64,000 bases of DNA from Iris pallida (lineage: Eukaryota > Streptophyta > Magnoliopsida > Asparagales > Iridaceae). The position numbers and the translations under genes are program-made. This document shows positions 23,390-35,214 of this stretch, in pieces. The stretch covers positions 186,001 through 250,000 of the forward strand of contig JANAVB010004077.1 of assembly GCA_029216955.1 (NCBI GenBank). Reading direction: 5' to 3'. Every line of letters starts with the position of its first letter. Position 1 is the first letter of the stretch. The notes beneath the pieces are model-generated. The model was given only the letters and a program-made list of their open reading frames with translations, ran no database searches and had not been told where the DNA came from.

Positions 23390-23940
23390 ACGGCCTCTGC
23401 GTAGAGCTCCTGCGTAGTGTTGCTTGCGTAGAACCCTTGCTTAGGGTCTTCTGCGTATTGCACCCTGCGTATTGCACCCTGCGTATTGCACCCTGCGTAT
23501 TGCACCCTGCGTATTGCACCCTGCGTATTGCACCCTGCGTATTGCACCCTGCGTATGCTGGCCTGCGTACTGTGCATTGCGTATTGCTTGCGTAGTGTGC
23601 ATTGTGTATTGCTTGCGTAGTGGCTTGCGTAGCCCCTGCGTATGCTGGCCTGCGTACTGTGCATTGCGTATTGCTTGCGTAGTGTGCATTGCGTATTGCT
23701 TGCGTAGTGGCTTGCGTAGCCCCTGCGTATGCTGGCCTGCGTACTGTGCATTGCGTAGTGACTTGCGTAGCCCCCTGCGTATGCTGGCCTGCGTACTGTG
23801 CATTGCGTAGTGGCTTGCGTACTGTGCATTGCGTATTGCTTGCGTACTGCTCACCTTGCGCAATGTAACCCTTGCGCAATGTAACCCTTGCGCAAGACAA
23901 CTCTTGTGCAGCCTTGTATGCGCAGTCTATACCCTGCGTA
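23390..23940 (+). repeat. TGCGTA short-repeat array, 5' LTR of I
   Basis: Seven exact tandem copies of ctgcgtattgcacc (14 bases) occupy 23451-23548. A higher-order repeat of 87 bases starting ctgcgtatgctgg follows at 23549, 23636 and 23723, then a shorter 52-base unit to 23775. Every sub-unit holds TGCGTA. The 3' LTR has nine copies of the 14-mer. Confidence 0.95.
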
Positions 23941-23984
23941 GCCCAACCTTTGACCCCCTTGTGCTACCTACTTGTTTATGATGA

Positions 23985-23992
23985 ATATATAT
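23985..23992 (+). promoter_or_regulatory. TATA-like box in 5' LTR of I
   Basis: gaatatatattgg lies about 45 bases after the repeat array and corresponds in position to the tatatatat box of D. Confidence 0.4.
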
Positions 23993-24120
23993 TGGTATTG
24001 TATCAGGTATTTTACGCCCATTTTATATCCTTACGCCTTTTTGTCATGAACTTGATTTTACTTGTATATTTGGAATGACTATTGTACATGGCCTGGTATG
24101 ACAAGGAACTTACATAACAT

Positions 24121-24256
24121 GATAGTGACCCGTAATGGTGCACTCCTGACATGACCAACCTGACATGATAGTGGTCCGTCGTGGCGCACTCCTGACAAGT
24201 ACCCTGACATGAATTATCTTGATAACTTGATAGTGGCCGTGGCGGCGCACTCTTAA
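24121..24256 (+). repeat. Triplicated GTGRCCCGT..GCACTC block, 5' LTR of I
   Basis: Three copies as in D and A: gatagtgacccgtaatgg, gatagtggtccgtcgtgg and gatagtggccgtggcgg, each followed by a gcactc word. Confidence 0.85.
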
Positions 24257-25117
24257 CTTGACTTGACTTGATAACTTAACTTGACTTGCCTTGACACCGT
24301 GGGTGTTCCTGCTTGCTTGCTTGTACAATCCACTTGTCTTGTCTTGCATCATGTCTAGGACGTGACTCCCTGGGTACCACGGCCAGGGACTCACACTAAA
24401 ATTGGACTAGGTAATGAGTAGGCCAAATTAGAACATGGAGAATTCTCGGTCACAGGCAGTCTCGTTATCTGGAGGCATTAATGGACTTGTAGCTTGCCGA
24501 CGAGTAGAGCACATTTCCAGCACACTGTCATGTGTTGCACCCTCTAAGTCACCTAAGGGTACATTTGTCTCCCGGGCGATGTACCCACCTATAACTCTCA
24601 ACCCGCGGAAGGATAACTGGATGGTCTGCAGGGCTTGGGACTGGGAGTTTCTCACTTGCATCTTGTTAGTAATTAGGCTTGTGATAACCCTAGTTAGTTA
24701 AAGTAGTAAGCCGTAGTACTTGCTTGGCCGATTGTGAATGAATGGTGTCCAGCCCCGTCTAAGTCTTGTCTAGCCCTTGTACCTGGAACTCTTGATCATG
24801 ATTGTTTTACTTATCTCCAACGATAAATGGGTAGAGACAGTGAACTATTCAGGCGAAGGGGTACAATCCCGGTCCTTGTTTGGTTTAAGGATTGTAACCT
24901 GGCTCCCGGAATGGTTCCACGTCCCTAGTCGTTTATCGCTCTGTGTACTTTTATTTTACTTGTACTTTCCTTTTATTCTTTATGTTTTGATATGCTGGCT
25001 TTGTTCTTATTTGTGGCCTCCTTTGTGGCACTTGCTCTTTCTGGGGGTTTGACCCAGCTGGTTTTGTATGGCCAGATTTCGGAGCGGCTCCCGAGGATCT
25101 ACCAAGCTTCCAGCCCA

Positions 25118-25149
25118 ATGGTGACAACTAGACGGAACCCGGGCCAAGA
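25118..25149 (+). CDS. Candidate gag exon 1 inside 5' LTR of I
   Basis: ATG at 25118 opens MVTTRRNPGQ plus two bases, then a GTGGGT donor at 25150. The acceptor, a long pyrimidine tract ending cttcttcag, ends at 25780. The two bases plus the first exon-2 base form an Asp codon and the frame continues into the gag body. Intron length is 631 bases. The unspliced alternative start at 25719 exists only because of a one-base deletion relative to D, which argues that neither in-line start is ancestral. Confidence 0.6.
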
Positions 25150-25595
25150 GTGGGTTTTCCTTTTTGTTTCACCCACTTATATATAAATTTATTCTTTGAG
25201 GCGTTTAGCCGACGAGCACCTGTTAGCTCGATGCACGTTTACTTACTGTCTGCCTACGGGCTGTAAACATGATTAACAAATCCTAGGGTCGATCATGTAT
25301 GACTGAACTCTTGCTAGTCCTATCATTTTGTACGACTAGCTTCATGATCATCCAATATGTAATATTTGGGACGCCTTATATATATATATTGATGCTCTAA
25401 TATCTTGTAACTCTGTTAATTGCTTGAGATTGAGACAATAGGCTTGACCTTAAGAGACTGCTGGCTTGTAGTAAACCCTCATATCTAGACAGCCGTGACC
25501 GTATAGTTGAGATGTATTCTATTTCAATATACGTAGCTGGCTGTGTCTGCCCCCGCTCTCCAGTATTCTGGTTCTGGGGCGTGACACGGTTTAAG

Positions 25596-25614
25596 TGGTG
25601 GCCCATGCAGGTCT
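25596..25614 (+). other. Primer-binding site of I, tRNA-Ile(AAU) type
   Basis: TGGTGGCCCATGCAGGTCT lies nine bases after the LTR end. It is identical to D and complementary to the 3' end of plant tRNA-Ile(AAU). Confidence 0.8.
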
Positions 25615-25718
25615 TGTCAATCAAGAAATGTGAGGGTTTACCCATAGATGTCTCAATCAATATTCGCCCTTGATCTCCACCCGTATTTTCAAATCCCTGA
25701 GATTCTTGACCTGATCAC

Positions 25719-28700
25719 ATGCTTGTATCATTGATCTGTCCTGGTCCTTTCCTTATTGTTCCCTATGTCGTCTTCTTCAGCGGCATTACTCCCGGACCTG
25801 CCAACCAGCCAGAGGAAGCTCGACAAGCACCCCAGCGCCAGGAAGATCAAGTTCAGCACTCTGGAGTAGCCTCCCGAGTTATGCTTCCCGGAGGCTCAGA
25901 ACCTCTAGTTCAGGAAGCTCCGCCCGTTCAACCAGCTAGACAGGATGAGGGACCTTTGGTAGGGCTTATAAGAGAACTGCTTGCATCCCAAGATCGTCGA
26001 GGCGACGCCTTGCACCAGGAAGTTCATGATGCACTAAACCGAGGAGGTCCCCAAGGAAATCAGGCGGCCAACAGTTTCAAGCGCTTGAACCCTCCCTTCT
26101 TTGATGGCAGTGAAGATGCGGTTGCCGCGGACGCTTGGCTTCAGGATACCGAGGTGGTTCTAGAAGCGGCTAGGACACCTGAAAATGAGAAGGTGGCGGT
26201 GGTACGCCTACAGTTGTTAGACTTGGCTCGCGATTGGTGGGCAGCTCAGGCCATGGGATTAGCGGCACCAGTCACTTGGGCGACGTTCAGAGAAAGATTC
26301 CAGACAAAGTACTTCGATGCGGTGGCACGGTACGACCTGCAGACCAGATTCACCAACTTGAAGCAAGGAGGCAGGACGGTCGATGGCTATGCGACCGAGT
26401 TTTCCAGGCTGAGTAGGTTCGCCCCCACCTTGGTGGCAACCGAGTTCGATAGGGCTCAGCGGTTCCAGCAGGGGCTGCATTTAGAGATATTATTAGCTGT
26501 GGAGCAGTTCGAGCACCAGACGTTCGATGCAGTATTGAAGGCAGCAAGGAGGCATGAGTATACCTCCCGGAGAATTATGGACAGGACCGGAGGCAGGAAA
26601 CGGTCCCACAACCAGATGCACCAATCTTCAGCTCCAGCCCCGGCAGCTAGGGGATTAACCATTGGAACTCCGAGGCGGGTGGCCTCAGTGACGTCGGTTC
26701 AGCATTCGACCCCGACGTACCCGCAGCAGCAGAAGCAGAAGCAGTCTTCCACGGTGGGATGTTCTCATTGCGGGAAGCCGGGCCATGTAGTGGCAGAGTG
26801 TCGTAGGGCACAGGGATTGTGCCTGGCTTGTGGAGGAGCAGACCACCAGATAGGGACCTGCCCGAATAGGGGAGGTCCATCATCATCCAACCTTTCTAGT
26901 TCTTCGGTGAGGGGACCAGCCCCAGTTCCAGTCCCGCAGCAGCAGCAACAGCAGTACCCGAGGCCATTGGCGCCCCAGGCCCAGGCCTTTCAACAGCAGA
27001 ACCAGCAGCAGTTCACCCAGGCTCCAGCACAGAACCGACATAGGGGTTTCCAGCAGAGGGGACCCGCAGCTAGAGGTCAGGCTATGATGATGACCATGGA
27101 AGAAGAAGTTGCACCAGGTGAGGTAGTGGCAGGTACTATTCTCGTCAACACCTTTCCAGCATCCGTATTATTTGATTCTGGTGCATCGCATTCATTCATG
27201 TCTGCACGATTCGCGACACGGATAGGGTTGGAGCCCGAGTCATTATCAGTGAGGCTCAATATACTTACTGGTAATGGTCTTGTGGGAGTAGATCGAGTGT
27301 TCTCCTCGTGTCGGATCGTAGTTAGCGGTAGAGAATTCCCCGCTAGATTCATAGAATTCCCTATGGCGGACTATGATGTAGTCCTAGGCATGGATTGGTT
27401 GAGGAACCATTATGCTAGGATAGACTGCCATGTTGGCAGAGTTGTCTTTAGTATTCCCGGAGAGCCAGAGTTTTCATTTTCCAGAGGCACAGTCGAGCCT
27501 TCTCCTCCAGTATTGCGGATGGCAGTAGCAGCAGTGCAGTTGCCCCGGATAGTTGAAGAGTTTCCAGATGTCTTCCCAGAGGAACTTCCAGGGATGCCAC
27601 CAGAGCGGGAGATCGAGTTCACCATCGACTTGATTCCCGGGACAGCACCAGTATCAGAGCGAGTCTACAGAATGGCGCCTTCAGAGTTGGAGATTTTGTA
27701 TAAGATGATTGAAGAACTCAGAACCAAGGGATTCATTCGTGCTAGTGGATCGCCTTGGGGAGCCCCGATGCTTCTTGTGAAAAAGAAGGATGGTACGTCC
27801 AGGCTATGTGTAGATTATCGTACCTTGAACTCAGTGACAATTAAGAACAGATACCCTCTTCCAAGGATAGATGACTTGTTTGATCAACTCAGAGGGGCTT
27901 CAGTTTTTTCGAAGATAGACTTGCGGTCAGGATACCACCAGATCAGAGTCAGAGAGCAGGACATCCCGAAGACGGCGTTCAGATCTAGGTACGGGCATTG
28001 GGAGTTTCTGGTTATGCCCTTTGGAGCGACCAATGCGCCGGCAGTGTTCATGGACCTCATGAACCGTATTTTCATGCCTTACTTGGATCAGTTTGTGATA
28101 GTGTTCCTTGATGACATCCTGGTCTACAGCAAGTGTGAAGCAGAGCACGAGCAGCATCTCAGAGTTGTCCTCCAGATTCTCAGAGAACACCAATTGTACG
28201 CCAAGTTCAGTAAATGCGAGTTCTGGCTCGATCGCATTTCTTACTTGGGTCACATCATTACCAGAGGAGGAGTGGAAGTTGATCCCCAGAAGATTGTGGC
28301 TATCGAGGCATGGCCAGTACCCAGCTCAGTGGCAGAGGTTCGCAGCTTCCTTGGATTGGCCGGCTACTACCGGCGGTTCGTCTCAGATTTTGCAAGGATT
28401 TCAGCGCCGATGACCCAGTTGACCCGCAAGGATGTGCCGTTCGTTTGGACAGCAGAATGTCAGGAATCGTTTGAGAAGTTGAAGCGAGGTTTGATAACGG
28501 CTCCCATTCTCACCCTTCCAGATGGGACCGGAGGATTCACAGTTTATTGCGACGCTTCAGGCAGAGGATTGGGATGTGTTTTGATGCAGCATGGGAAGGT
28601 AATTGCTTATGCGTCACGTCAACTCCGTGATCATGAGAAGAATTACCCAACCCACGACTTGGAGCTAGCAGCAGTAGTGTTTGCACTTAAGTTGTGGAGG

Positions 28701-30431
28701 CACTACTTGTACGGAGACAGAGTGGAGATATTTACTGATCATAAGAGCCTGAAGTATGTTTTCACCCAGAAGGATCTTAATATGCGGCAGAGAAGATGGC
28801 TCGAGCTACTTGTAGACTATGATGTGGACTTGCAGTATCACCCAGGGAAGGCCAACGTGGTAGCAGATGCATTGAGCAGGAGAGCCGGAGTCTACCTCCT
28901 AACAGCGCAACCAGAGCTATTGTCAGATCTTCAGAAGATGGGAATTGAAGTGATTCTTCCTTCCAATGTGGCCTTGATGGCCAGCCTACAGATTCAGTCC
29001 ACCATAGTTGAGAGGATCCGGACATCACAGTTAACAGATTCCAAGATTCAGCGGCTCAGAGCAGAGTGCGAGGCAGGAAGAAGGCCAGAGTTATGTATTC
29101 ATAAAGATGGTACACTTCGACACGGCTCGCGTCTTTGTGTATCCAGTGGAGATATCAGACAGGAAGTCATGGCAGAGGCTCACAGTTCGCAGTACTCCAT
29201 TCACCCAGGCGGCACGAAGATGTACAGAGATATTCGTCAGCACTTTTGGTGGAATGGTATGAAGAGGGAGATAGCCCGGTATGTCTCTCGATGTTTGGTT
29301 TGCCAACAAGTCAAGGCTGAACATCAGAGGCCAGCTGGACTTCTTCAATCTTTACCGATCCCAGAATGGAAATGGGAACACATAACCATGGATTTTGTGA
29401 CTGGGTTACCCAGATCTCCGGCAGGCAGAGATGCTATTTGGGTCATTGTGGACAGGCTTACCAAGGTGGCACACTTTCTTCCATTTAGAGTTGGACAGTC
29501 AACGGCACAGCTAGCAGAGATGTATCTCAGGCAGATTGTCAGACTTCACGGAGTGCCAGTCAGCATAGTATCAGACAGGGATACGAGATTCACATCGCAC
29601 TTCTGGCGCAGTCTTCATCAAAGTTTGGGAACTCGTCTCAAGTTCAGCTCAGCGTATCATCCGCAGACAGATGGGCAGTCAGAGCGTACTATACAAACTC
29701 TTGAGGATATGTTGCGGTCATGTACCCTTGACTTCGGTGGTTCGTGGGAGGATCACCTGTACCTGGTGGAATTCTCGTACAACAACAGTTTCCAGGCCAG
29801 TATCCAGATGGCACCCTTCGAGGCTCTGTATGGCAGGAAGTGCAGATCTCCGTTAGCATGGGACGATGTCGGAGAGAGGCAGATGCTTGGTCCAGAACTG
29901 ATTTCTCAGACGGTTGAAGTGGTCAGGAAAGTCAGAGATCACCTCCGAGTTGCTCAGGATCGTCAGCGCCATTGGGCCGATGCTCATCGGCGTCCCTTAG
30001 AATTTGCCGTCGGCGACCATGTATTCCTTAGGATCTCGCCTACCCGCGGCGTCATTCGTTTTGGCGTACGGGGAAAGCTTAGTCCTAGGTATATAGAACC
30101 GTTTGATATTCTGGAGCGAGTAGGCGACGTGTCCTATCGTCTCGCTCTTCCGCCGTCGCTAAGTGAGGTACATGATGTATTCCATGTATCCCAATTAAGA
30201 CGGTACATCCCGGACCCGAGCCATATCCTAGATCATTCGGAATTGGTTGTTGGTACCAACCTTTCGTATGAGGAGAGGCCCGTGTCTATATTGGACCGGA
30301 GAGAAAAGACGCTCAAGAACAAGACTATTAACTTAGTCCGTGTTGCTTGGGGTCATCACTCTCTAGGTGAGTCAACATGGGAGCGTGAGGACGACATCCG
30401 ATCGCGATATCCCTACCTGTTTGACTCGTGA
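25719..30431 (+). CDS. Gag-pol polyprotein of element I (intact)
   Basis: 1570 codons. Residues about 138-280 are the retrotransposon gag core. Two CCHC zinc knuckles follow (C348-C361 and C368-C381). The aspartic protease has DSG at 486-488. Reverse transcriptase (about 660-840) has the FLDD active site at 796-799. RNase H shows catalytic D945, E982, D1007 and D1050. Integrase has an HHCC zinc domain (H1155, H1162, C1192, C1195) and core D1225, D1286, E1322 (D,D35E). A chromodomain covers about 1515-1568. All catalytic residues are present. Such a protein makes the particle, copies the RNA and inserts cDNA; the chromodomain biases insertion to heterochromatin. The first 20 or so residues from this ATG are hydrophobic and may be intronic; the start may be the LTR exon at 25118 or Met55. 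Confidence 0.95.
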   Translation: MLVSLICPGPFLIVPYVVFFSGITPGPANQPEEARQAPQRQEDQVQHSGVASRVMLPGGSEPLVQEAPPVQPARQDEGPLVGLIRELLASQDRRGDALHQEVHDALNRGGPQGNQAANSFKRLNPPFFDGSEDAVAADAWLQDTEVVLEAARTPENEKVAVVRLQLLDLARDWWAAQAMGLAAPVTWATFRERFQTKYFDAVARYDLQTRFTNLKQGGRTVDGYATEFSRLSRFAPTLVATEFDRAQRFQQGLHLEILLAVEQFEHQTFDAVLKAARRHEYTSRRIMDRTGGRKRSHNQMHQSSAPAPAARGLTIGTPRRVASVTSVQHSTPTYPQQQKQKQSSTVGCSHCGKPGHVVAECRRAQGLCLACGGADHQIGTCPNRGGPSSSNLSSSSVRGPAPVPVPQQQQQQYPRPLAPQAQAFQQQNQQQFTQAPAQNRHRGFQQRGPAARGQAMMMTMEEEVAPGEVVAGTILVNTFPASVLFDSGASHSFMSARFATRIGLEPESLSVRLNILTGNGLVGVDRVFSSCRIVVSGREFPARFIEFPMADYDVVLGMDWLRNHYARIDCHVGRVVFSIPGEPEFSFSRGTVEPSPPVLRMAVAAVQLPRIVEEFPDVFPEELPGMPPEREIEFTIDLIPGTAPVSERVYRMAPSELEILYKMIEELRTKGFIRASGSPWGAPMLLVKKKDGTSRLCVDYRTLNSVTIKNRYPLPRIDDLFDQLRGASVFSKIDLRSGYHQIRVREQDIPKTAFRSRYGHWEFLVMPFGATNAPAVFMDLMNRIFMPYLDQFVIVFLDDILVYSKCEAEHEQHLRVVLQILREHQLYAKFSKCEFWLDRISYLGHIITRGGVEVDPQKIVAIEAWPVPSSVAEVRSFLGLAGYYRRFVSDFARISAPMTQLTRKDVPFVWTAECQESFEKLKRGLITAPILTLPDGTGGFTVYCDASGRGLGCVLMQHGKVIAYASRQLRDHEKNYPTHDLELAAVVFALKLWRHYLYGDRVEIFTDHKSLKYVFTQKDLNMRQRRWLELLVDYDVDLQYHPGKANVVADALSRRAGVYLLTAQPELLSDLQKMGIEVILPSNVALMASLQIQSTIVERIRTSQLTDSKIQRLRAECEAGRRPELCIHKDGTLRHGSRLCVSSGDIRQEVMAEAHSSQYSIHPGGTKMYRDIRQHFWWNGMKREIARYVSRCLVCQQVKAEHQRPAGLLQSLPIPEWKWEHITMDFVTGLPRSPAGRDAIWVIVDRLTKVAHFLPFRVGQSTAQLAEMYLRQIVRLHGVPVSIVSDRDTRFTSHFWRSLHQSLGTRLKFSSAYHPQTDGQSERTIQTLEDMLRSCTLDFGGSWEDHLYLVEFSYNNSFQASIQMAPFEALYGRKCRSPLAWDDVGERQMLGPELISQTVEVVRKVRDHLRVAQDRQRHWADAHRRPLEFAVGDHVFLRISPTRGVIRFGVRGKLSPRYIEPFDILERVGDVSYRLALPPSLSEVHDVFHVSQLRRYIPDPSHILDHSELVVGTNLSYEERPVSILDRREKTLKNKTINLVRVAWGHHSLGESTWEREDDIRSRYPYLFDS

Positions 30432-30585
30432 GGTATAATGTCTTTCTTATACCTTACGCTTTCCCTTCCTTGCTTGCATTGTATGATTGTATGATTGAAC
30501 TGCTTAGTGTAGCTTGTCTGTGCTTAGTATAGCTTGTCGTGGCAATCTCTAGCTCCTTGATTTAATTCCGAGGACGGAATTCTTT

Positions 30586-30600
30586 GAAGGTGGGTAGAGT
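30586..30600 (+). other. Polypurine tract of element I
   Basis: gaaggtgggtagagt directly precedes TGTCACC of the 3' LTR. Confidence 0.9.
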
Positions 30601-33483
30601 TGTCACCCTCATTTTTCCGTATTTCGTATTATGCTCGTAGATTGGATTTTTGGCTTGTATTTTTTTTTAATTTTCTCGACTTACAGAATTTTGGGTTTTC
30701 TCGTATTTCGGGTTTTGGTTCGGCTCGGTTTTAATTGGTTTGGTTTGGTTTGTCATGATGGAACACCATAGCCTACACACCACCTCCATTACACCACAAC
30801 ACCCTCATTATAACCCACCTACTTTCTCTCTCCTCCATAATTTCTCCATTAATTTCTTCTTCTTCTTCTTCTTCCTCCACCAACACCCATAGGCAAGTGC
30901 ATCTTGCCATTAAATAAGCACCACTTTTTATTTGTTCATTAGCTAGATTTGGACATGGAGAACAATATTAGAACTTGGAATTTTGTGATTTGGAGTCTCC
31001 ATTGTTTTAGATCTAGGTTTTAATTATTTTCGGATTTACATGGTTTTGATCTATTTTAGTTGGATTTTATGGGTTTTTGATGCTTCCATATGGAAGAGAA
31101 TTCAACTTTACTCAAGTTAGAGCTTTGAAAATCTAAATTTGGTTTTGATTTGGCAAGTTATGAAGAATTGAAGTTTTTGGGTTGGGTGTTCTTCCTCTCG
31201 GACAGAGGTAGGAGAAGAACATAGCCTTTCCCTTTTGTTGGCCACGCGGCTCCCGCGTACGGCCTCTGCGTAGAGCTCCTGCGTAGTGTTGCTTGCGTAG
31301 AACCCTTGCTTAGGGTCTTCTGCGTATTGCACCCTGCGTATTGCACCCTGCGTATTGCACCCTGCGTATTGCACCCTGCGTATTGCACCCTGCGTATTGC
31401 ACCCTGCGTATTGCACCCTACGTATTGCACCCTGCGTATTGCACCCTGCGTATGCTGGCCTGCGTACTGTGCATTGCGTATTGCTTGCGTAGTGTGCATT
31501 GCGTATTGCTTGCGTAGTGGCTTGCGTAGCCCCTGCGTATGCTGGCCTGCGTACTGTGCATTGCGTATTGCTTGCGTAGTGTGCATTGCGTATTGCTTGC
31601 GTAGTGGCTTGCGTAGCCCCTGCGTATGCTGGCCTGCGTACTGTGCATTGCGTAGTGACTTGCGTAGCCCCCTGCGTATGCTGGCCTGCGTACTGTGTAT
31701 TGCGTAGTGGCTTGCGTACTGTGCATTGCGTATTGCTTGCGTACTGCTCACCTTGCGCAATGTAACCCTTGCGCAATGTAACCCTTGCGCAAGACAACTC
31801 TTGCGCAGCCTTGTATGCGCAGTCTATACCCTGCGTAGCCCAACCTTTGACCCCCTTGTGCTACCTACTTGTTTATGATGAATATATATTGGTATTGTAT
31901 CAGGTATTTTACGCCCATTTTATATCCTTACGCCTTTTTGTCATGAACTTGATTTTACTTGTATATTTGGAATGACTATTGTACATGGCCTGGTATGACA
32001 AGGAACTTACATAACATGATAGTGACCCGTAATGGTGCACTCCTGACATGACCAACCTGACATGATAGTGGCCCGTCGTGGCGCACTCCTGACAAGTACC
32101 CTGACATGAATTATCTTGATAACTTGATAGTGGCCGTGGCGGCGCACTCTTAACTTGACTTGACTTGATAACTTAACTTGACTTGCCTTGACACCGTGGG
32201 TGTTCCTGCTTGCTTGCTTGTACAATCCACTTGTCTTGTCTTGCATCATATCTAGGACGTGACTCCCTGGGTACCACGGCCAGGGACTCATACTAAAATT
32301 GGACTAGGTAATGAGTAGGCCAAATTAGAACATGGAGAATTCCCGGTCACAGGCAGTCTCGTTATCTGGAGGCATTAATGGACTTGTAGCTTGCCGACGA
32401 GTAGAGCACATTTCCAGCACACTGTCATGTGTTGCACCCTCTAAGTCACCTAAGGGTACATTTGTCTCCCGGGCGATGTACCCACCTATAACTCTCAACC
32501 CGCGGAAGGATAACTGGATGGTCTGCAGGGCTTGGGACTGGGAGTTTCTCACTTGCATCTTGTTAGTAATTAGGCTTGTGATAACCCTAGTTAGTTAAAG
32601 TAGTAAGCCGTAGTACTTGCTTGGCCGATTGTGAATGAATGGTGTCCAGCCCCGTCTAAGTCTTGTCTAGCCCTTGTACCTGGAACTCTTGATCATGATT
32701 GTTTTACTTATCTCCAACGATAAATGGGTAGAGACAGTGAACTATTCAGGCGAAGGGGTACAATCCCGGTCCTTGTTTGGTTTAAGGATTGTAACCTGGC
32801 TCCCGGAATGGTTCCACGTCCCTAGTCGTTTATCGCTCTGTGTACTTTTATTTTACTTATACTTTCCTTTTATTCTTTATGTTTTGATATGCTGGCTTTG
32901 TTCTTATTTGTGGCCTCCTTTGTGGCACTTGCTCTTTCTGGGGGTTTGACCCAGCTGGTTTTGTATGGCCAGATTTCGGAGCGGCTCCCGAGGATCTACC
33001 AAGCTTCCAGCCCAATGGTGACAACTAGACGGAACCCGGGCCAAGAGTGGGTTTTCCTTTTTGTTTCACCCACTTATATGTAAATTTATTCTTTGAGGCG
33101 TTTAGCCGACGAGCACCTGTTAGCTCGATGCACGTTTACTTACTGTCTGCCTACGGGCTGTAAACATGATTAACAAATCCTAGGGTTGATCATGTATGAC
33201 TGAACTCTTGCTAGTCCTATCATTTTGTACGACTAGCTTCATGATCATCCAATATGTAATATTTGGGACGCCTTATATATATATATTGATGCTCTAATAT
33301 CTTGTAACTCTGTTAATTGCTTGAGATTGAGACAATAGGCTTGACCTTAAGAGACTGCTGGCTTGTAGTAAACCCTCATATCTAGACAGCCGTGACCGTA
33401 TAGTTGAGATGTATTCTATTTCAATATACGTAGCTGGCTGTGTCTGCCCCCGCTCTCCAGTATTCTGGTTCTGGGGCGTGACA
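30601..33483 (+). repeat. 3' LTR of element I
   Basis: 2883 bp. It is 28 bases longer than the 5' LTR, exactly accounted for by two extra 14-base units (nine copies, 31320-31445, against seven). The seventh copy carries one ctacgta variant. The triplicated block is at 32018-32154. Confidence 0.95.
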
Positions 33484-33488
33484 CTACA
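33484..33488 (+). repeat. Right target site duplication of element I (ctaca)
   Basis: ctaca after GTGACA, equal to 22727-22731. Confidence 0.95.
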
Positions 33489-34600
33489 CAATATAATATA
33501 CAAGCATGGAGAACATCGGTAAAAAAAAGATAAACTTTAAACATGATACTATGACAAGAAGAGATTTACTACGACATATTAACACTATGTAAGTATACCC
33601 AAAAGTGACATACATCTAAATAATACAGAAACGAAAATCGAAGACACGTGTACCATGTGTTTAGAATACCAATGTTCAATATGTGATTCGATTAGGAATC
33701 AGACAGTCAACATGTGAGGTGTATTGACTGAACAAACTCTGTAAGATGGTCCCTTGACCGAATAAACTCTGGCTACACTTGGGTACCACATGCCTATTAG
33801 TCGTATTCTCCCACCCGACTAACTTATATGTACATGTCCAACATGGTAAACATTAACAATATGATAAACAGTAACATGATAAACGAAAAGTAAGACATGA
33901 ACATGTACATGTAATCTAACGACTCAAACTCTCGTATACAAGCATTAATCATGATAAATCTAGAATGATAGCAACAACAAGTAATAGTAAAAAGACGAAA
34001 TAAAAATACATGTAGTACAAAATAAAGGTAAAATAATGTCATAGTAAGATTTTCTTGATTTCCTGGACAAACCATTTTTATAAGTCGAGGACGAGAGTAA
34101 CTCCGGCCTATAAGCTAACAACCCATATCACATCATCGCACCACGAACCGTGAACGAAAAATACAAGTTAGTTATAAGATTCCTACTCAAAATCATGGAA
34201 AATTGACTAATGGATTAACCTAATTAATATTATTTATTCTAGAATAAATTATCTAAAATCTTAATTTAATCTAATTATATTATGAAATAATATATAAACA
34301 AATATTTTTGGCTATAGAAATTACGGTTCCAATTTTAAAATCTGTGGCATACAAATTGAGACGTACTATTGACTAACTAGTCAAACATCATGAACTTAAT
34401 AATTTGAGGGTGCATCCTAGTAGATTTCAGCATCACGAATGCACTAAAATCAACCGTGCCACAAAATCACGATTTGGTCAAAAGTTATCGCCGTTATGGC
34501 TAACTGTGACCAAATCGGTGAATGACCATCGAAATCTGAGTTCTACGAGTTAAATAAAATACTAGATGATCATATAAATTTCTAAAAAAATATAATATTG

Positions 34601-34870
34601 CACTACCAAAATAAGTCAAATTAGCGACAAATTTAGCGACATCCAAAGCAAATATCGCTACACCACAGGAATTTAGCGACTAAGTAAAAAAAATGTCATA
34701 ATACGTCGTTGTTTGCGATGTTTTGCGACTACAATTAAGTACAAAAAGTGACATTTCCAGGGGTCGCTGGACGTCGCTGATTTTTGAAACACAGCAACGT
34801 TTAACGATATTATAACATTCACGTTACAGTATATTAAAATGTTAGCGACGGTTAGCGACGTCTTTTTGAG
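34601..34870 (+). repeat. CACTA terminal and subterminal repeats
   Basis: The terminal cactaccaaaataagtc is followed by repeated attagcgac/tttagcgac words (about 34622, 34633, 34672, 34840, 34850) and the inverted gtcgctgg/gtcgctga near 34766-34780. In En/Spm elements such subterminal repeats bind the element's own regulator protein. Confidence 0.8.
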
Positions 34871-35214
34871 ATGTCACTAATGTTTTTAATATAGGGTTCT
34901 AACTTTTCATTTCCTCCATTCATTCGTTCCCTAAATTTTTTGACAGCCACTCGAAAGCTCCCTTCCCCGAGACCTTCCGGCGCTCCAGCCCCCTCAGCCC
35001 TCCTTCGTCTTTGGTCCTCCGCCAGCCCCAGCCCCTCTCCGCCGTGACCCCTCCGGCATAGGTGCTCCTTCGCCTCCCACTCCGCCTCCGCCTCCGCCTC
35101 CGGTTCTCCTTCCCTCTGATGACCCTCTCTCCGATCACCCCCTCGGTCTCGATAAACCATATTCCCGCTCTCTCTCTTGTAGCATAGATACGGACACCAC
35201 ATGACACGATACGA

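Larger units (their letters stand above)
22732..25586 (+). repeat. 5' LTR of element I
   Basis: 2855 bp, TGTCACCCTC...GTGACA. Order: CT-rich part, TGCGTA array (23390-23940), TATA-like box (23985-23992), triplicated block (24121-24256), conserved blocks and the candidate gag exon 1 (25118-25149). Confidence 0.95.
22732..33483 (+). mobile_element. Element I: structurally intact Tekay-like Ty3/Gypsy retrotransposon, 10.75 kb
   Basis: It has perfect 5-base target duplications (ctaca), LTRs 22732-25586 and 30601-33483, a tRNA-Ile-type primer site, one uninterrupted gag-pol frame of 1570 codons, and a polypurine tract. By hand I count about 16 substitutions between the LTRs, all transitions, plus one 28-base length difference in the array. 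At the commonly used plant LTR rate of 1.3e-8 per site per year this is around 0.2 million years. It may still be autonomous. Confidence 0.95.
22270..34600 (-). mobile_element. Element H: minus-strand LTR split by element I and cut by CACTA J
   Basis: On the plus strand the LTR begins TGTCACAACCCGC at 22270, is broken at 22731/33484 by element I, and continues from 33489 towards 34600. There the CACTA terminus interrupts it. It is the same family as LTR E (20418-21211) but inverted. No primer site adjoins 22270, so it is a 3' or solo LTR of a minus-strand element. The stretch 34060-34600 matches nothing else here and is assumed to be more of the same LTR. No gene seen. Confidence 0.65.

Noticed and set aside
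23451..23548. Regular direct repeats resembling a CRISPR array.
   Set aside because: Units are 14 bases with no unique spacers, inside a plant LTR, and no cas genes exist.
23248..23900. Long overlapping minus-strand frames (up to 203 codons, and 226 at 31117-31797) rich in QYAG/NTQGAIRR repeats.
   Set aside because: They are translations of the 14-base TGCGTA array in several frames at once, with no start context or domain; the array is non-coding LTR.
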